A stretch of DNA of 64,000 nucleotides. It comes from Spirochaetia bacterium. GTDB lineage: Bacteria; Spirochaetota; Leptospiria; Leptospirales; Leptonemataceae. The position numbers and the translations under genes are program-made. Positions 29,046 through 37,785 of this stretch are shown here, one piece after another (positions within the stretch are counted from its first letter, which is position 1; every line of letters begins with the position of its first letter). The stretch covers positions 28,460 to 92,459 of the forward strand of contig JAIOPQ010000083.1 in NCBI GenBank assembly GCA_021413825.1, given 5' to 3'. Under the pieces are notes generated by a model, which saw only the letters and a list, made by a program, of their open reading frames with translations, had not been told where the DNA came from and did no database searches.

Positions 29046-30962
29046 GTGCCAACAAAGATTACAGGAAAAACATTGCCGGCCATGTACCGCGAAGCAGCTC
29101 AGCTGTTCGCAGACAAGCCAGCGTTCGCAACCAGAAAGAAAGATAAGACCTGGAATACCGTCAACTTCAAGCAAATTTACGATCAAGGCGTAAACCTTGC
29201 CACTGCTCTAATCGACCTGGGTGTTCAGCAGCGCGAACACGTAGCGCTCCTTGCAGACAACAGACTGGAATGGATCATCGCTGACTATGGTTGCCAGCTC
29301 GCTGGTGCAGCGGACGTCCCACGCGGAACGGACGTAACTGACGACGACATCAAATACATTCTTCCACACTCCGATGCAAAGGTTTGCTTTGTAGAACATA
29401 AAGAAATGCTCGGGAAGGTTCAGAAGAATCTGGATAAATGTCCAAACATTAAGACACTCATCGTAATGGATGGATCCGTTCCTGCTTCCGGAAACGTACT
29501 GAGCATGCCAGATTTGATAGCTAAGGGCAAGCAGTTGCGCGACGGCGGGGACAAGCGCGTTGAAGAACGCATTGAAAACACAAAGCCAGAAGATCTCTTC
29601 ACACTGATCTACACATCAGGAACTACCGGGGCACCAAAGGGTGTAATGCTCATGCATTCAAACATGATCTCCCAGGTTCAGAAAGTTCCAATTCCAATTA
29701 CCACATCAGATCGCATTCTTTCGATTCTGCCAGTATGGCATATCTTTGAGCGCGTTTTTGAAATGATGGCAGTTAGCCAGGGCGCGTGCACCTACTACAC
29801 CAACATCAGAAACATCGGCGATGACATGCGTTCTGTTAAACCAACATTCATGGGTTCAGCACCACGCCTTTGGGAAAACGTTTACCTTAAGATTCTGAAC
29901 AATGTGAAAGGAGCACCGGCTATCAGACGTGGTTTGTTCAATGCCGCGTATTTCTGCTCACGCATGTTCCAGGGCTCCTGGTTCTTCCTTACTGGCAAGT
30001 CCCTGGATATGACTGGTAGAAATCCAATCGTATCGCTCTTCAAAGCGCTTTTCCACATAACGCGACTCTCGCTCTTCGCATTCTGGTACTTCCTACTGGA
30101 CATAATTGTATTGAAGAAGATTCGTGCTGCGACGGGTGGAGCCCTCCGTGGTTCTGTATCCGGTGGTGGCGCACTTCCATTGCATGTGGATGAATTCTTC
30201 AATTACATTGGAGTTCCGGTTCTGGAAGGCTATGGCATGACAGAAACCTGTCCTGTTCTCGCAGTTCGTACCTGGAAAGGTCTCGTGATTGGGACTGTCG
30301 GTCCTATCTTCCCTGACACACAACTGCGCCTGGTTGATCTGAACTCTGGCGATACAATCTATCCAAACGACAAACGTCGTGCAGGTGGACGTGGGGTTAA
30401 AGGCGAGATCCATGCAAAAGGCCCACAGATCATGAAAGGCTATTACAAGAATCCGGAAGCAACTGCAAAGGTTCTCAAAGACGGCTGGATGAATACGGGC
30501 GATATGGGAATGATCACCTTCAACGACTGCGTTAAGATCATGGGTCGTTCAAAAGACACTGTGGTTCTGCTCAGCGGTGAAAACGTAGAGCCCGTCCCAA
30601 TTGAAAACAAAATGTGTGAATCTGTTTTCGTAGATCAGGCGATGGTTGTAGGTCAGGATCAAAAATACCTGGCAACATTGATTGTCCCTTCTGTAGAAGA
30701 ATTCAAGAAGTACGGAATTCCGGCTGAGACTGTGGAAGAACTTTCAAGAAATCCAGAAGTTCTCCGTGTAATCAAAGAGGAAATCTCTCGCTTGATTTCT
30801 AACGAAAACGGATTCAAGGCGTTTGAAAAGGTTCAGGATGCTCGGATTGTTCCAAAACCATTCGAGGTTGGCGATGAAATGACAAACCTGTTTAAACTCA
30901 AGCGCCACATTATCACGGACAAGTACAAAGACCTGATCGATGCCATGTTCAAAGGCAAGTAA
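29046..30962 (+). CDS. fadD: long-chain fatty acid-CoA ligase
   Basis: A 638-residue AMP-binding enzyme that activates long-chain fatty acids to acyl-CoA through acyl-adenylates. The GTG start is supported by GGAGGT upstream. Key blocks: P-loop-like YTSGTTGAPKGVM (about 188-200), a membrane-associating hydrophobic stretch (LFAFWYFLLDIIVL, about 345), GYGMTETCPV (about 395) and the hinge MNTGDMGM / GRSKDTVVLLSGENVEP. It resembles the FadD15/AMP-binding type common in spirochaetes, which depend on exogenous fatty acids. Followed 39 bases later by the STAS gene. Confidence 0.94.
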   Translation: MPTKITGKTLPAMYREAAQLFADKPAFATRKKDKTWNTVNFKQIYDQGVNLATALIDLGVQQREHVALLADNRLEWIIADYGCQLAGAADVPRGTDVTDDDIKYILPHSDAKVCFVEHKEMLGKVQKNLDKCPNIKTLIVMDGSVPASGNVLSMPDLIAKGKQLRDGGDKRVEERIENTKPEDLFTLIYTSGTTGAPKGVMLMHSNMISQVQKVPIPITTSDRILSILPVWHIFERVFEMMAVSQGACTYYTNIRNIGDDMRSVKPTFMGSAPRLWENVYLKILNNVKGAPAIRRGLFNAAYFCSRMFQGSWFFLTGKSLDMTGRNPIVSLFKALFHITRLSLFAFWYFLLDIIVLKKIRAATGGALRGSVSGGGALPLHVDEFFNYIGVPVLEGYGMTETCPVLAVRTWKGLVIGTVGPIFPDTQLRLVDLNSGDTIYPNDKRRAGGRGVKGEIHAKGPQIMKGYYKNPEATAKVLKDGWMNTGDMGMITFNDCVKIMGRSKDTVVLLSGENVEPVPIENKMCESVFVDQAMVVGQDQKYLATLIVPSVEEFKKYGIPAETVEELSRNPEVLRVIKEEISRLISNENGFKAFEKVQDARIVPKPFEVGDEMTNLFKLKRHIITDKYKDLIDAMFKGK

Positions 30963-31001
30963 GCAATTGACTTTGGCCGTGAGACCGGGAGAACGGCTCG
31001 C

Positions 31002-31325
31002 ATGATGATGCGGGCCGAATTCTCAGGGAACTCAGTAACCCTGCGCTTCACTATTGAACGGCTAGACATGAGTATTGTAAGAGCCCTGCGCGAAGAAGTG
31101 CGGGCTCATCTCACTGGAAGACCCAACCCCGTGCTTGTGGACATGGCCAATGTAACCTACATGGACAGTTCGGGTATGGGAACGCTTAAGTTGCTGATGG
31201 ATGACATCCAGGCCTACGGCGGACAGATGATTCTGGCTAATATCAACCAACCACAAATGATGTTACTCAAGTTATCCAAATTGGATTCCTACTTCAAGTT
31301 TCAAGAAACACAAACTCCAGAATAA
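31002..31325 (+). CDS. STAS-domain anti-anti-sigma factor
   Basis: A 107-residue single STAS domain of the RsbV/SpoIIAA type. The phosphorylation loop is MDSSGMG (Ser56 or Ser57), matching DSxGLG of the family. In partner switching the unphosphorylated form binds an anti-sigma kinase and frees a sigma factor; a PP2C such as the one at 23072-26137 resets it. No anti-sigma kinase gene is seen nearby. Three ATG codons in a row start the gene, with GGGAG about 10 bases before. Confidence 0.9.
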   Translation: MMMRAEFSGNSVTLRFTIERLDMSIVRALREEVRAHLTGRPNPVLVDMANVTYMDSSGMGTLKLLMDDIQAYGGQMILANINQPQMMLLKLSKLDSYFKFQETQTPE

Positions 31326-31376
31326 CGGTTGACCCTGATTTACCGGAGCACGCTTGATGCGGACCCGGGGGAAACT

Positions 31377-32474
31377 ATGGCTTTACTATCACGCATCATT
31401 CTACCAACCATATCTCTAGCAGCTCTGCTCATTGGTTGTGGGCCTACGCCAAACATCATTCCTGATGCAAAGATTGGACAGGAGTATCCGGCCCCAGACG
31501 AGCAGGAAATCTCCAATCGAACCCTGGAAATGATCCTTGAGACATCTCGTAAAAATTACCCGGATGGTGCCCGCGTGCTGCGCGATGCTCATCCCAAAGC
31601 CCATGGATGTGTAAAGGCAAACTTTGAGGTTGCAAATAACGTTCCGCCCGAACTGGCGCATGGAATTTTTATCAAAGCAAATGCGTATCCGGCATGGATT
31701 AGATACTCAAACGGAGCACCTGAATTTCCTAACTCCGACAAGGCCGGTGGAATTCGCGGTATGGCCGTCAAACTCATGGACGTCCCTGGCGAGAAACTTC
31801 TGGCCGATGAAAAAAATGCAAGGACCCAGGATTTTCTTCTGATATCGTTTCCGATTCTTCCAGTTGGCGAGCCCTCTGAATATTTGGAAATTTTTGAAGC
31901 CCGTTTCACAGGAAGCCCAATGAAATATTTCTTTGGATGGAATCCGTTCAAATGGAAATTGCGAGCTTTCAATATAGTTCGTAAAATTCGCGCAGCAAAA
32001 GCGGCAGATCCTTTCGAGGTGCGTTACTTCAGCACGACTCCGTATCGTCTGGGACAGACTGCAGTAAAATATTCAACAAAGCCCTGCGAACTTACAAATG
32101 CGAAAATGCCAGAAAATCCAGGCGATAACTATCTCCGTGAGGCAATGGTGAGTCGTTTAAAGAGTGGCGGTGCTTGTTTTGAGTTTATGGTACAGCCGCA
32201 AATTGACGCGGTAAAAATGCCTCTGGAAGATTCCTCAATTGAATGGGACGAGCAGGCATCGCCGTTTGTAACGGTGGCAAAAATTCAAATTCCTCCACAG
32301 GAATTTGATACAGCTGACTTGAATCTAGCCTGTGACAATTTGTCTTTTACTCCCTGGCATTCTTTGCCAGAACATCAACCACTGGGTGGAATCAATCGAG
32401 TGCGTAAGACCGCTTACGAAGGTGTTTCAAAGTTCAGGCACGAACAGAACAAAGAGAAACGTCAGGAACCCTGA
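31377..32474 (+). CDS. catalase-fold lipoprotein
   Basis: A 365-residue protein of the catalase-like superfamily. The ATG at 31377 follows GGGGGAAAC and gives a lipoprotein signal with LLIGC (Cys21). Catalase-fold features: a short N-terminal RDAHPKAHGCVKANF region with a candidate distal His, IRYSNGAPEF, KAGGIRGMAVKL, and the C-terminal LSFTPWHSLPEHQPLGGINR, which is characteristic of this group. It is shorter than true catalases and lipid-anchored, so it may be a haem protein acting on lipid peroxides in the envelope; this is inference. Convergent with the epimerase gene; stops are adjacent. Confidence 0.85.
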   Translation: MALLSRIILPTISLAALLIGCGPTPNIIPDAKIGQEYPAPDEQEISNRTLEMILETSRKNYPDGARVLRDAHPKAHGCVKANFEVANNVPPELAHGIFIKANAYPAWIRYSNGAPEFPNSDKAGGIRGMAVKLMDVPGEKLLADEKNARTQDFLLISFPILPVGEPSEYLEIFEARFTGSPMKYFFGWNPFKWKLRAFNIVRKIRAAKAADPFEVRYFSTTPYRLGQTAVKYSTKPCELTNAKMPENPGDNYLREAMVSRLKSGGACFEFMVQPQIDAVKMPLEDSSIEWDEQASPFVTVAKIQIPPQEFDTADLNLACDNLSFTPWHSLPEHQPLGGINRVRKTAYEGVSKFRHEQNKEKRQEP

Positions 32475-33509
32475 TTACTTACCAGTAATATCAAAAACTG
32501 ATTTGTTCTCTTCGATCCAACGAATCAGTTTTTCCACGCCCTCGCGTGGTTTGATCTTAGGATTGAATCCAAATTTCTTAGCTTCAGTGATGTCGCAGAT
32601 AAAGTAGCGCATGTCACCCGGGCGTTCCGGATGAAATTCAATTACAGGTTTGCGGTCGAGTATCTGGCCGATCATGCTGATGCACTCGAGCAGACTGATC
32701 TTGTGATCTGGTCCTCCTCCAATGTTGTAAACACCAGGGCGCGGATTTTTGAAATAAGCAAGGTAGCTTGCTGCACCGTCAGCTGCGTATAGAATATCAC
32801 GCGTTTGTTTGCCTGTTCCAAAAACGCGGACTGGTAAACCAAACACGGAGCGAATTGCAAAGTTAGCAACCCAACCATGATCTTCTCCGCCAAACTGGCG
32901 CGGTCCATAGATTCCAGTGAATCTAAACGACGCGCCGGGCGTCTTGAGCATGTCTGTAAATGTACGAACATAGTGTTCTGCAGCCATCTTGGAAGCGTGA
33001 AGGGGCGAAAGCTCACCCACCATCACATCGTGGGTTTCGTCGATTGCTACTGGACTTCTTTCGTAGGCCGTTGCGCCTTCCGTCAGGGTGTTGTTGATCT
33101 GGTTTCCGTAAACGTGAATGCTTGAAGTGTTTACTACGGGGATTCCATGTTTGCGCGCAGCATCCAGAACGTTGAATGTTCCAAGCACGTTGGTATTAAA
33201 GTCAAGACGAGGATCTTCCCAGGATAGAGTCATGGCAGGCTGAGCTGCAGTGTGAACGATGAAATTGCAACCAGCGCTGTGATCTTTCATTGCCTGCTCG
33301 TTGCAGACATCGGCTTTAACCATTTCGCAGCCGATTCCTTTCAGGTAGTTCCAATTAAAGTCTCGAGTTTTCTCTGTGCCGTAGCCCGTGCGAGCAAGCT
33401 CGTACTTGGTCATGCTATCATAGCTTACAACTTCCCAGCCTTCATTTCGAAACAGTTCGCATACATGCGAACCCAGGAACCCACATCCACCGGTTACTAA
33501 AACTTTCAT
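32475..33509 (-). CDS. NAD-dependent epimerase/dehydratase (extended SDR) with altered active site
   Basis: A 344-residue extended short-chain dehydrogenase of the nucleotide-sugar epimerase type (closest in feel to CDP-paratose/UDP-glucose 4-epimerases). The NAD loop is VTGGCGFLGSH (TGxxGxxG, residues 6-14), the active-site Ser/Thr are in NTSSIHVYG (127-135), and substrate-side blocks are RFTGIYGPRQFGG and GTGKQTRDILYA. Where YxxxK is expected the sequence is LHASK (170-174), so the catalytic Tyr is Leu. AGAGGAAA precedes the ATG. Probably acts in surface polysaccharide synthesis, though no glycosyltransferase is adjacent. Confidence 0.88.
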   Translation of the reverse strand: MKVLVTGGCGFLGSHVCELFRNEGWEVVSYDSMTKYELARTGYGTEKTRDFNWNYLKGIGCEMVKADVCNEQAMKDHSAGCNFIVHTAAQPAMTLSWEDPRLDFNTNVLGTFNVLDAARKHGIPVVNTSSIHVYGNQINNTLTEGATAYERSPVAIDETHDVMVGELSPLHASKMAAEHYVRTFTDMLKTPGASFRFTGIYGPRQFGGEDHGWVANFAIRSVFGLPVRVFGTGKQTRDILYAADGAASYLAYFKNPRPGVYNIGGGPDHKISLLECISMIGQILDRKPVIEFHPERPGDMRYFICDITEAKKFGFNPKIKPREGVEKLIRWIEENKSVFDITGK

Positions 33510-33558
33510 ACGTTTCCTCTACTCAATCAACTAAATCTGCGATAACTGCGCAAATGTC

Positions 33559-34722
33559 TCACTGTGCCACAATCGTTTCCAATTCTTTTGGAAGGGCTGC
33601 GGCAAGGACGGTCTTCTCTACACCGAGTCCTTGCAAAGTTTCTTCTGAAAGACGCTGGCTTGTTTTACCCGGGCCAAAATCGATTACGGTTGTGATTTTT
33701 GGATCGTCTGCAACTGGCTTCATGGACTTATCCCAGTACAGCGGGTTGATCGCCATATCCAGATACATTCCAATGGCAATGTCTGAGTCCTGACGCAAAT
33801 CGCGCCCGTCATAGAATGAATAAACAGGAATCTTAAGCGCGCTTCCAGCATACGAAAAGCCCAGGCGCTTGATATCTGCCTCGAATGAAGGACGAATTGG
33901 TTCCATAAGAGCACAATGGAATGGGCAGCTTGTGCGCAGATACACCGCCTTGATCTTCTTTTCTGTGAGTGCTGCATTGTGCATTTCATTGAAACTCACA
34001 AGAGAACTTCTGAAAGAAGACAGAATACGATTGGTCGGCGAATTGTAGAGACTAATGTAGATCTTCTTATCAGCAGGCAGGCTCTTGTTAGTCTCATCTA
34101 CCATTGCCTGAATGGTTGCGTGCGTATCACCCACCACAGCCATCATGGGAGCCGGAGTTTTGTTTCCAATTTTTTCTGAACGCGCGATCTCTTCTGTTGT
34201 TGCAGCAAAGAACGGATGAGTTTCCTGAGCGCGAACACCGAGATATAGTAGATACTTAATATACTTTGAAGCGTTTGCATAATAGTCATCACCATCGAAT
34301 GCAAGAGCAACAAGCGATGCAGGAATCAATCCCTGGCTATGACCGCTTGCTCCAGAGCTAGCTTCAACGAGTGACTTGCGTGAAAGGCCTTTGTTAACTG
34401 CGTTCTCAAAATGAGCAAGCTGCGTCACCTGAATCATTGGAATTGAAACCGCAGCGCAGGCCAGATAATCATCAGAAGGAATCTTAGTTTCATCATCGAG
34501 CCAGGCGCGAGCATCGAGTCCATTTGGAAGACCGACTGTTCCGTCCACGCGACTCTTCTCTTCTTCAAGTGCTGCAAGAGCTACATCAAAGAATTTCTTC
34601 ATTGCAGGATCTTTATAATATTTTGAAAGCTCTTTGAACCAGGGTGCTCCCTGGCCGCCAAATTGAACGAAGAGCCTACCCTGACCCGCTTTGGCCTGAG
34701 CAATTAGTTTTGGATCTGACAT
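33559..34722 (-). CDS. acyltransferase resembling fungal fatty-acid-synthase malonyl/acetyl transferase
   Basis: A 387-residue FabD-superfamily protein. The nucleophile elbow is GHSQG (Ser129) and the catalytic His is in PFHCALM (His269). The N-terminal FGGQGAPWFKELSKYY, the GHSQGLIPA form and the ISLYNSPTNRILSS segment resemble the AT domain of fungal FAS beta subunits more than E. coli FabD. It probably loads malonyl or acetyl groups onto ACP. It lies between the epimerase and efp, in the same direction, 49 and 35 bases apart, so these may be one transcription unit. GGGAAAG precedes the ATG. Confidence 0.85.
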   Translation of the reverse strand: MSDPKLIAQAKAGQGRLFVQFGGQGAPWFKELSKYYKDPAMKKFFDVALAALEEEKSRVDGTVGLPNGLDARAWLDDETKIPSDDYLACAAVSIPMIQVTQLAHFENAVNKGLSRKSLVEASSGASGHSQGLIPASLVALAFDGDDYYANASKYIKYLLYLGVRAQETHPFFAATTEEIARSEKIGNKTPAPMMAVVGDTHATIQAMVDETNKSLPADKKIYISLYNSPTNRILSSFRSSLVSFNEMHNAALTEKKIKAVYLRTSCPFHCALMEPIRPSFEADIKRLGFSYAGSALKIPVYSFYDGRDLRQDSDIAIGMYLDMAINPLYWDKSMKPVADDPKITTVIDFGPGKTSQRLSEETLQGLGVEKTVLAAALPKELETIVAQ

Positions 34723-34752
34723 ATACTTTCCCGGAGTTTAGTTTGGTTGAGG

Positions 34753-34773
34753 GCGCGTTATTTGTTCACGCGC
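34753..34773 (-). terminator. hairpin enclosing the efp stop codon
   Basis: On the minus strand CGCGC-like arms GCGCG and CGCGC (34769-34773 and 34753-34757, extendable by one G-U pair) flank an 11-nt loop that contains the efp TAA. No T-run follows. A 5-6 bp stem can occur by chance. Confidence 0.3.
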
Positions 34774-35321
34774 TCCACAAAAGAAATATCGCGTAAATCA
34801 ATCTTGATGCGATCGCCCTGTTTAACGTAGAGAGGAACCAGAACTTCACCACCTGTTTCCACCGTGATCTTCTTCTTGGAGGTTCCAACTGTGTCGCCTT
34901 TGATTGCATCTTCAGCATAGGTGACTTCGAGTTCAACGAAGTTTGGAGGGCTCACACCCACTGGATTTCCTTCGTAGAAGGTGATCTCAAACGGCATCTC
35001 TTCTTTCATGAACGGAAGAACGTCTTCAATGAGATCTTTACTCAGACTGATTTGCTCAAAATCGTCCTTGTCCATAAATACAATATCATCCCCATCTGCA
35101 TACAGATAGGTCATATAACGCTTCTGCAGATCCACATCATCAATCTTGTCAGCCGCTTTAAACGTACGCTCAAGAACTGTGCCTCTTTTCAGGTGCTTCA
35201 GCTTTGTGCGGACAAACGCGCTACCCTTTCCAGGATTGACGAATTGAGAGAAGGTTACAGAATAAAGGTCATTGTCTACTTTAATGACCTGGCCTTTACG
35301 CAGGTCGATTGGGTCCATCAT
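34758..35321 (-). CDS. efp: translation elongation factor P
   Basis: EF-P rescues ribosomes stalled at polyproline. At 187 aa it has normal length with the KOW-like N-domain and two OB domains. The loop PGKGSAFVRTK presents Lys32, the site that is beta-lysylated in many bacteria. The C-terminal signature GDTVGTSKKKITVETGGEVLVP (partly) and GDRIKIDLRD are typical, and the whole sequence closely resembles Leptospira EF-P. Two ATG codons (35321 and 35318) compete as start; neither has a ribosome site. The divergent lysine-aminomutase-family gene starts at 35320, overlapping this start. Confidence 0.96.
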   Translation of the reverse strand: MMDPIDLRKGQVIKVDNDLYSVTFSQFVNPGKGSAFVRTKLKHLKRGTVLERTFKAADKIDDVDLQKRYMTYLYADGDDIVFMDKDDFEQISLSKDLIEDVLPFMKEEMPFEITFYEGNPVGVSPPNFVELEVTYAEDAIKGDTVGTSKKKITVETGGEVLVPLYVKQGDRIKIDLRDISFVERVNK

Positions 35322-36483
35322 GCAAAAGCAGATTTCTAAAAATCACTCAATAGTCAAACAGAATTACGATTGGAAATCGCAGCTCCAGAGTCGTATAACG
35401 ACGCCAGAGGATCTGCTTCAATATTTACCCGGTTTGCCCGGCTCACAGATCTTCAAGGATTTGTATCAAAACGTAGACGAATTCAAACAATTGATGTCAC
35501 ATTTGAGTTCTGCCTTCCGTTTCGCTGTAACTCCCTATTACCTGGGGCTGGCAAATCCCGAAAGCGATCGCTGTCCAATTCTGCTCCAAATACTCCCGCA
35601 AAAATCTGAGCTCAAAGATCAAGTTTTTACGCGACCGGATCCACTTGCAGAGGAAGCTCACGGTGCTGTTCCCGGTTTGACTCATCGTTATCCAGATCGA
35701 GCCCTCTGGTACCTCTCGCACAATTGTGCAGTCTATTGCCGATTTTGCATGCGCAAGAGAAAAGTTTCACGGGCTGAATCCGTTACGGGTCGTGAAAACG
35801 ATGAACCAGTGTTTAATTACATCGAAAGTCATAAGGAAATCAAGGAAGTGATTCTCTCTGGTGGGGACCCGTTATCGCTTTCCGATGATACGCTGCATTC
35901 TCTGCTTATTAGATTGAAGAAAATCGAGCATCTATCCAGCATTCGCATTCATACGCGCATGCCTGTAACGCTTCCGCAACGTTTCAATGAAACGTTATGC
36001 GCAATTCTCCGCGAATCGTATCCGGTCACGCTTGTAACTCATTTCAATCATCCAGTTGAATTGACCGAAGAAGCTGCTGCAGCCGTTCGCAATCTGCGAA
36101 TGAGTGGCGTAATGGTACTGAATCAATCTGTCTTACTCAAAGATATAAACGATTCGGTTGAAACACAGGAAAGCCTCTTGCTTGGCCTCTTAAAAATCGG
36201 AATCAAGCCCTACTATTTACACCAATGCGATGAAGTGAACGGAGTTTCTCATTTTCGAGCAAACATTCAAACGGGCCTGAAAATCATGCGTGATTTGCAG
36301 GGTAGAAATCCTGGGATTGCAATTCCTCGTTACGTACTCGACCTGCCTGGCGGCGGCGGAAAGGTACCGCTCGAAAACGATTATCAAATTACGGAAGGCA
36401 ACAATACGCCTGGTCCAGGTAACAGCGTAAAAGTCTATGAGAACTGGGCCGGTGATCCGTATGTGATTATAGGAGATCGTTGA
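35320..36483 (+). CDS. kamA: KamA/EpmB-family lysine 2,3-aminomutase (radical SAM)
   Basis: A 387-residue radical-SAM, PLP-dependent aminomutase. The [4Fe-4S] motif is CAVYCRFC (C136, C140, C143, CxxxCxxC), followed by KEVILSGGDPLSLSD and the PLP-lysine region DLPGGGGKVPLEN. ATG 35320 gives a normal N-terminus (WKSQLQSRITTPEDLLQYL); the longer frame from 35272 would run inside efp. Lying against efp, it may be EpmB, which makes (R)-beta-lysine for EF-P. However, it keeps the longer KamA-like C-terminus and no epmA is seen here, so lysine catabolism is the alternative. It abuts ispD (TGA then GTG). Confidence 0.9.
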   Translation: MQKQISKNHSIVKQNYDWKSQLQSRITTPEDLLQYLPGLPGSQIFKDLYQNVDEFKQLMSHLSSAFRFAVTPYYLGLANPESDRCPILLQILPQKSELKDQVFTRPDPLAEEAHGAVPGLTHRYPDRALWYLSHNCAVYCRFCMRKRKVSRAESVTGRENDEPVFNYIESHKEIKEVILSGGDPLSLSDDTLHSLLIRLKKIEHLSSIRIHTRMPVTLPQRFNETLCAILRESYPVTLVTHFNHPVELTEEAAAAVRNLRMSGVMVLNQSVLLKDINDSVETQESLLLGLLKIGIKPYYLHQCDEVNGVSHFRANIQTGLKIMRDLQGRNPGIAIPRYVLDLPGGGGKVPLENDYQITEGNNTPGPGNSVKVYENWAGDPYVIIGDR

Positions 36484-37191
36484 GTGACCAGAACAATTCA
36501 TACAGTCTTACTGTCGGGCGGAACTGGTAAACGCATGGGGATCGAAACGCCAAAGCAATTCCTGACACTGGCGAACAAACCCGTAATCGTGCACAGTGCT
36601 CAAACTTTGGGTCATCTAGATTTTGCAGGGAATCGGATTTTGGGAGAAATGATCGTGATAGCCCCCTCAGAATACCAGGAAGCAACCAGGGCGGCTCTAG
36701 GTTCTCTGGAATGCCGCATAACGTCAGGTGGGGAAACTCGGCAAGAGTCCACACTTAGCGGCCTTGCAGCTCTGGATGGAATTGCCAACGGCGAAGATAT
36801 TGTTTTAATCCATGATGCAGCCAGACCCCTGATCACACCCCAGGAAGTGAAACGACTCTGCGATGGCCTGGAATCGAATCCTGACTTTGACATTGCATCG
36901 CTAGTGGGTCCCGTTTCAGAAACAATTGTAAGCGTTCAGCCAAACAGCGCAGCACATCTGGATCAACCGGTTCCGCGTGATACTTTGCGTGCTGTTAAGA
37001 CACCGCAGGCGCTACGCTGGAAAATTGTTGATCGCTTGCGCGAGTTTCACGGTGATTTCACTGATCTGTTAAGCTGGGCGCATGCCGCTGGTCTCCCCGG
37101 TCTGCTGGTTCCCTGCGATCCTGCCAATATCAAACTCACTTCACCTGCGGATTTGCCGCTACTCGAAAGTCTCGCCGCAAGCGGAAAATGA
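36484..37191 (+). CDS. ispD: 2-C-methyl-D-erythritol 4-phosphate cytidylyltransferase
   Basis: IspD couples MEP to CTP in the non-mevalonate isoprenoid pathway. At 235 aa it has normal length. Seen: the nucleotide loop LLSGGTGKRMGIETPKQF (9-26; family AAGxGxRM), HDAARPLITP (about 106-115), and VPRDTLRAVKTPQALR. The usual leading Ala-Ala is Ser-Gly here. The GTG start directly follows the stop of the aminomutase gene, so the two are co-translated or at least co-transcribed. ispF is not adjacent. Confidence 0.93.
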   Translation: MTRTIHTVLLSGGTGKRMGIETPKQFLTLANKPVIVHSAQTLGHLDFAGNRILGEMIVIAPSEYQEATRAALGSLECRITSGGETRQESTLSGLAALDGIANGEDIVLIHDAARPLITPQEVKRLCDGLESNPDFDIASLVGPVSETIVSVQPNSAAHLDQPVPRDTLRAVKTPQALRWKIVDRLREFHGDFTDLLSWAHAAGLPGLLVPCDPANIKLTSPADLPLLESLAASGK

Positions 37192-37225
37192 TTCGGAAAA
37201 TTCCAGGTCCTGGTTACAAAGGCCT

Positions 37226-37753
37226 ATGCGACTTTTTGTGGCGCTTGAACTCCCGGAAGATGTATGCGAGAAATTAGCGGAACTCTGTCACGGACTTGCT
37301 GGAGTTCGGTGGTCGTCCGCGGATCAATTCCATCTAACTTTACACTTTTTGGGCGAGCGCGAGAATATAGAAGAAATTGAATCAGCGCTCGCTTCTTTGC
37401 ATTGTGATTCCTTTCCGCTTTTACTGAGCGGCGTCGGACGATTTGTAGCCGAACGCGGCAATGGGGCCATTTGGGCCGGCGTTCAAAACTCTGAGCCACT
37501 ACAAGAGCTTCATTCGCAGATCGGTAAGGCATTGCGAAGCGTTGGGGTCTCGCCCGAAAAACGAACATACTCACCACACGTAACTCTGGGTAGAATCCAG
37601 AGCGCGACCAATGAACGGATCCACGAGTATCTTGATCAATTCCAGGGTTTCCAGGCGAGCGTTTCTGAGGTCACGGAGTTCTCCCTTTTTTCAAGTCGTT
37701 TGAGGCCTGAGGGGCCGATTCATAGCATAATCCAACAATACGAATTCACTTGA
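37226..37753 (+). CDS. thpR: RNA 2',3'-cyclic phosphodiesterase (2'-5' RNA ligase family)
   Basis: A 175-residue member of the 2H phosphoesterase family. Both HxTx motifs are present: FHLTLHFLG (about 34-42) and YSPHVTLGRI (about 117-126). The MRLFVALELPEDV start is typical; the frame is open upstream, but translation from 37082 would overlap ispD in another frame. These enzymes open or form 2'-5' or 2',3'-cyclic phosphate ends of RNA. Downstream genes follow closely. Confidence 0.92.
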   Translation: MRLFVALELPEDVCEKLAELCHGLAGVRWSSADQFHLTLHFLGERENIEEIESALASLHCDSFPLLLSGVGRFVAERGNGAIWAGVQNSEPLQELHSQIGKALRSVGVSPEKRTYSPHVTLGRIQSATNERIHEYLDQFQGFQASVSEVTEFSLFSSRLRPEGPIHSIIQQYEFT

Positions 37754-37785
37754 GATTTCTCGACCAATTTGATTCTATCGACCTG

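Noticed and set aside
37082..37225. N-terminal extension of the thpR frame by 48 codons
   Set aside because: It overlaps the end of ispD in another frame, and the family start MRLFVALELP lies at 37226.
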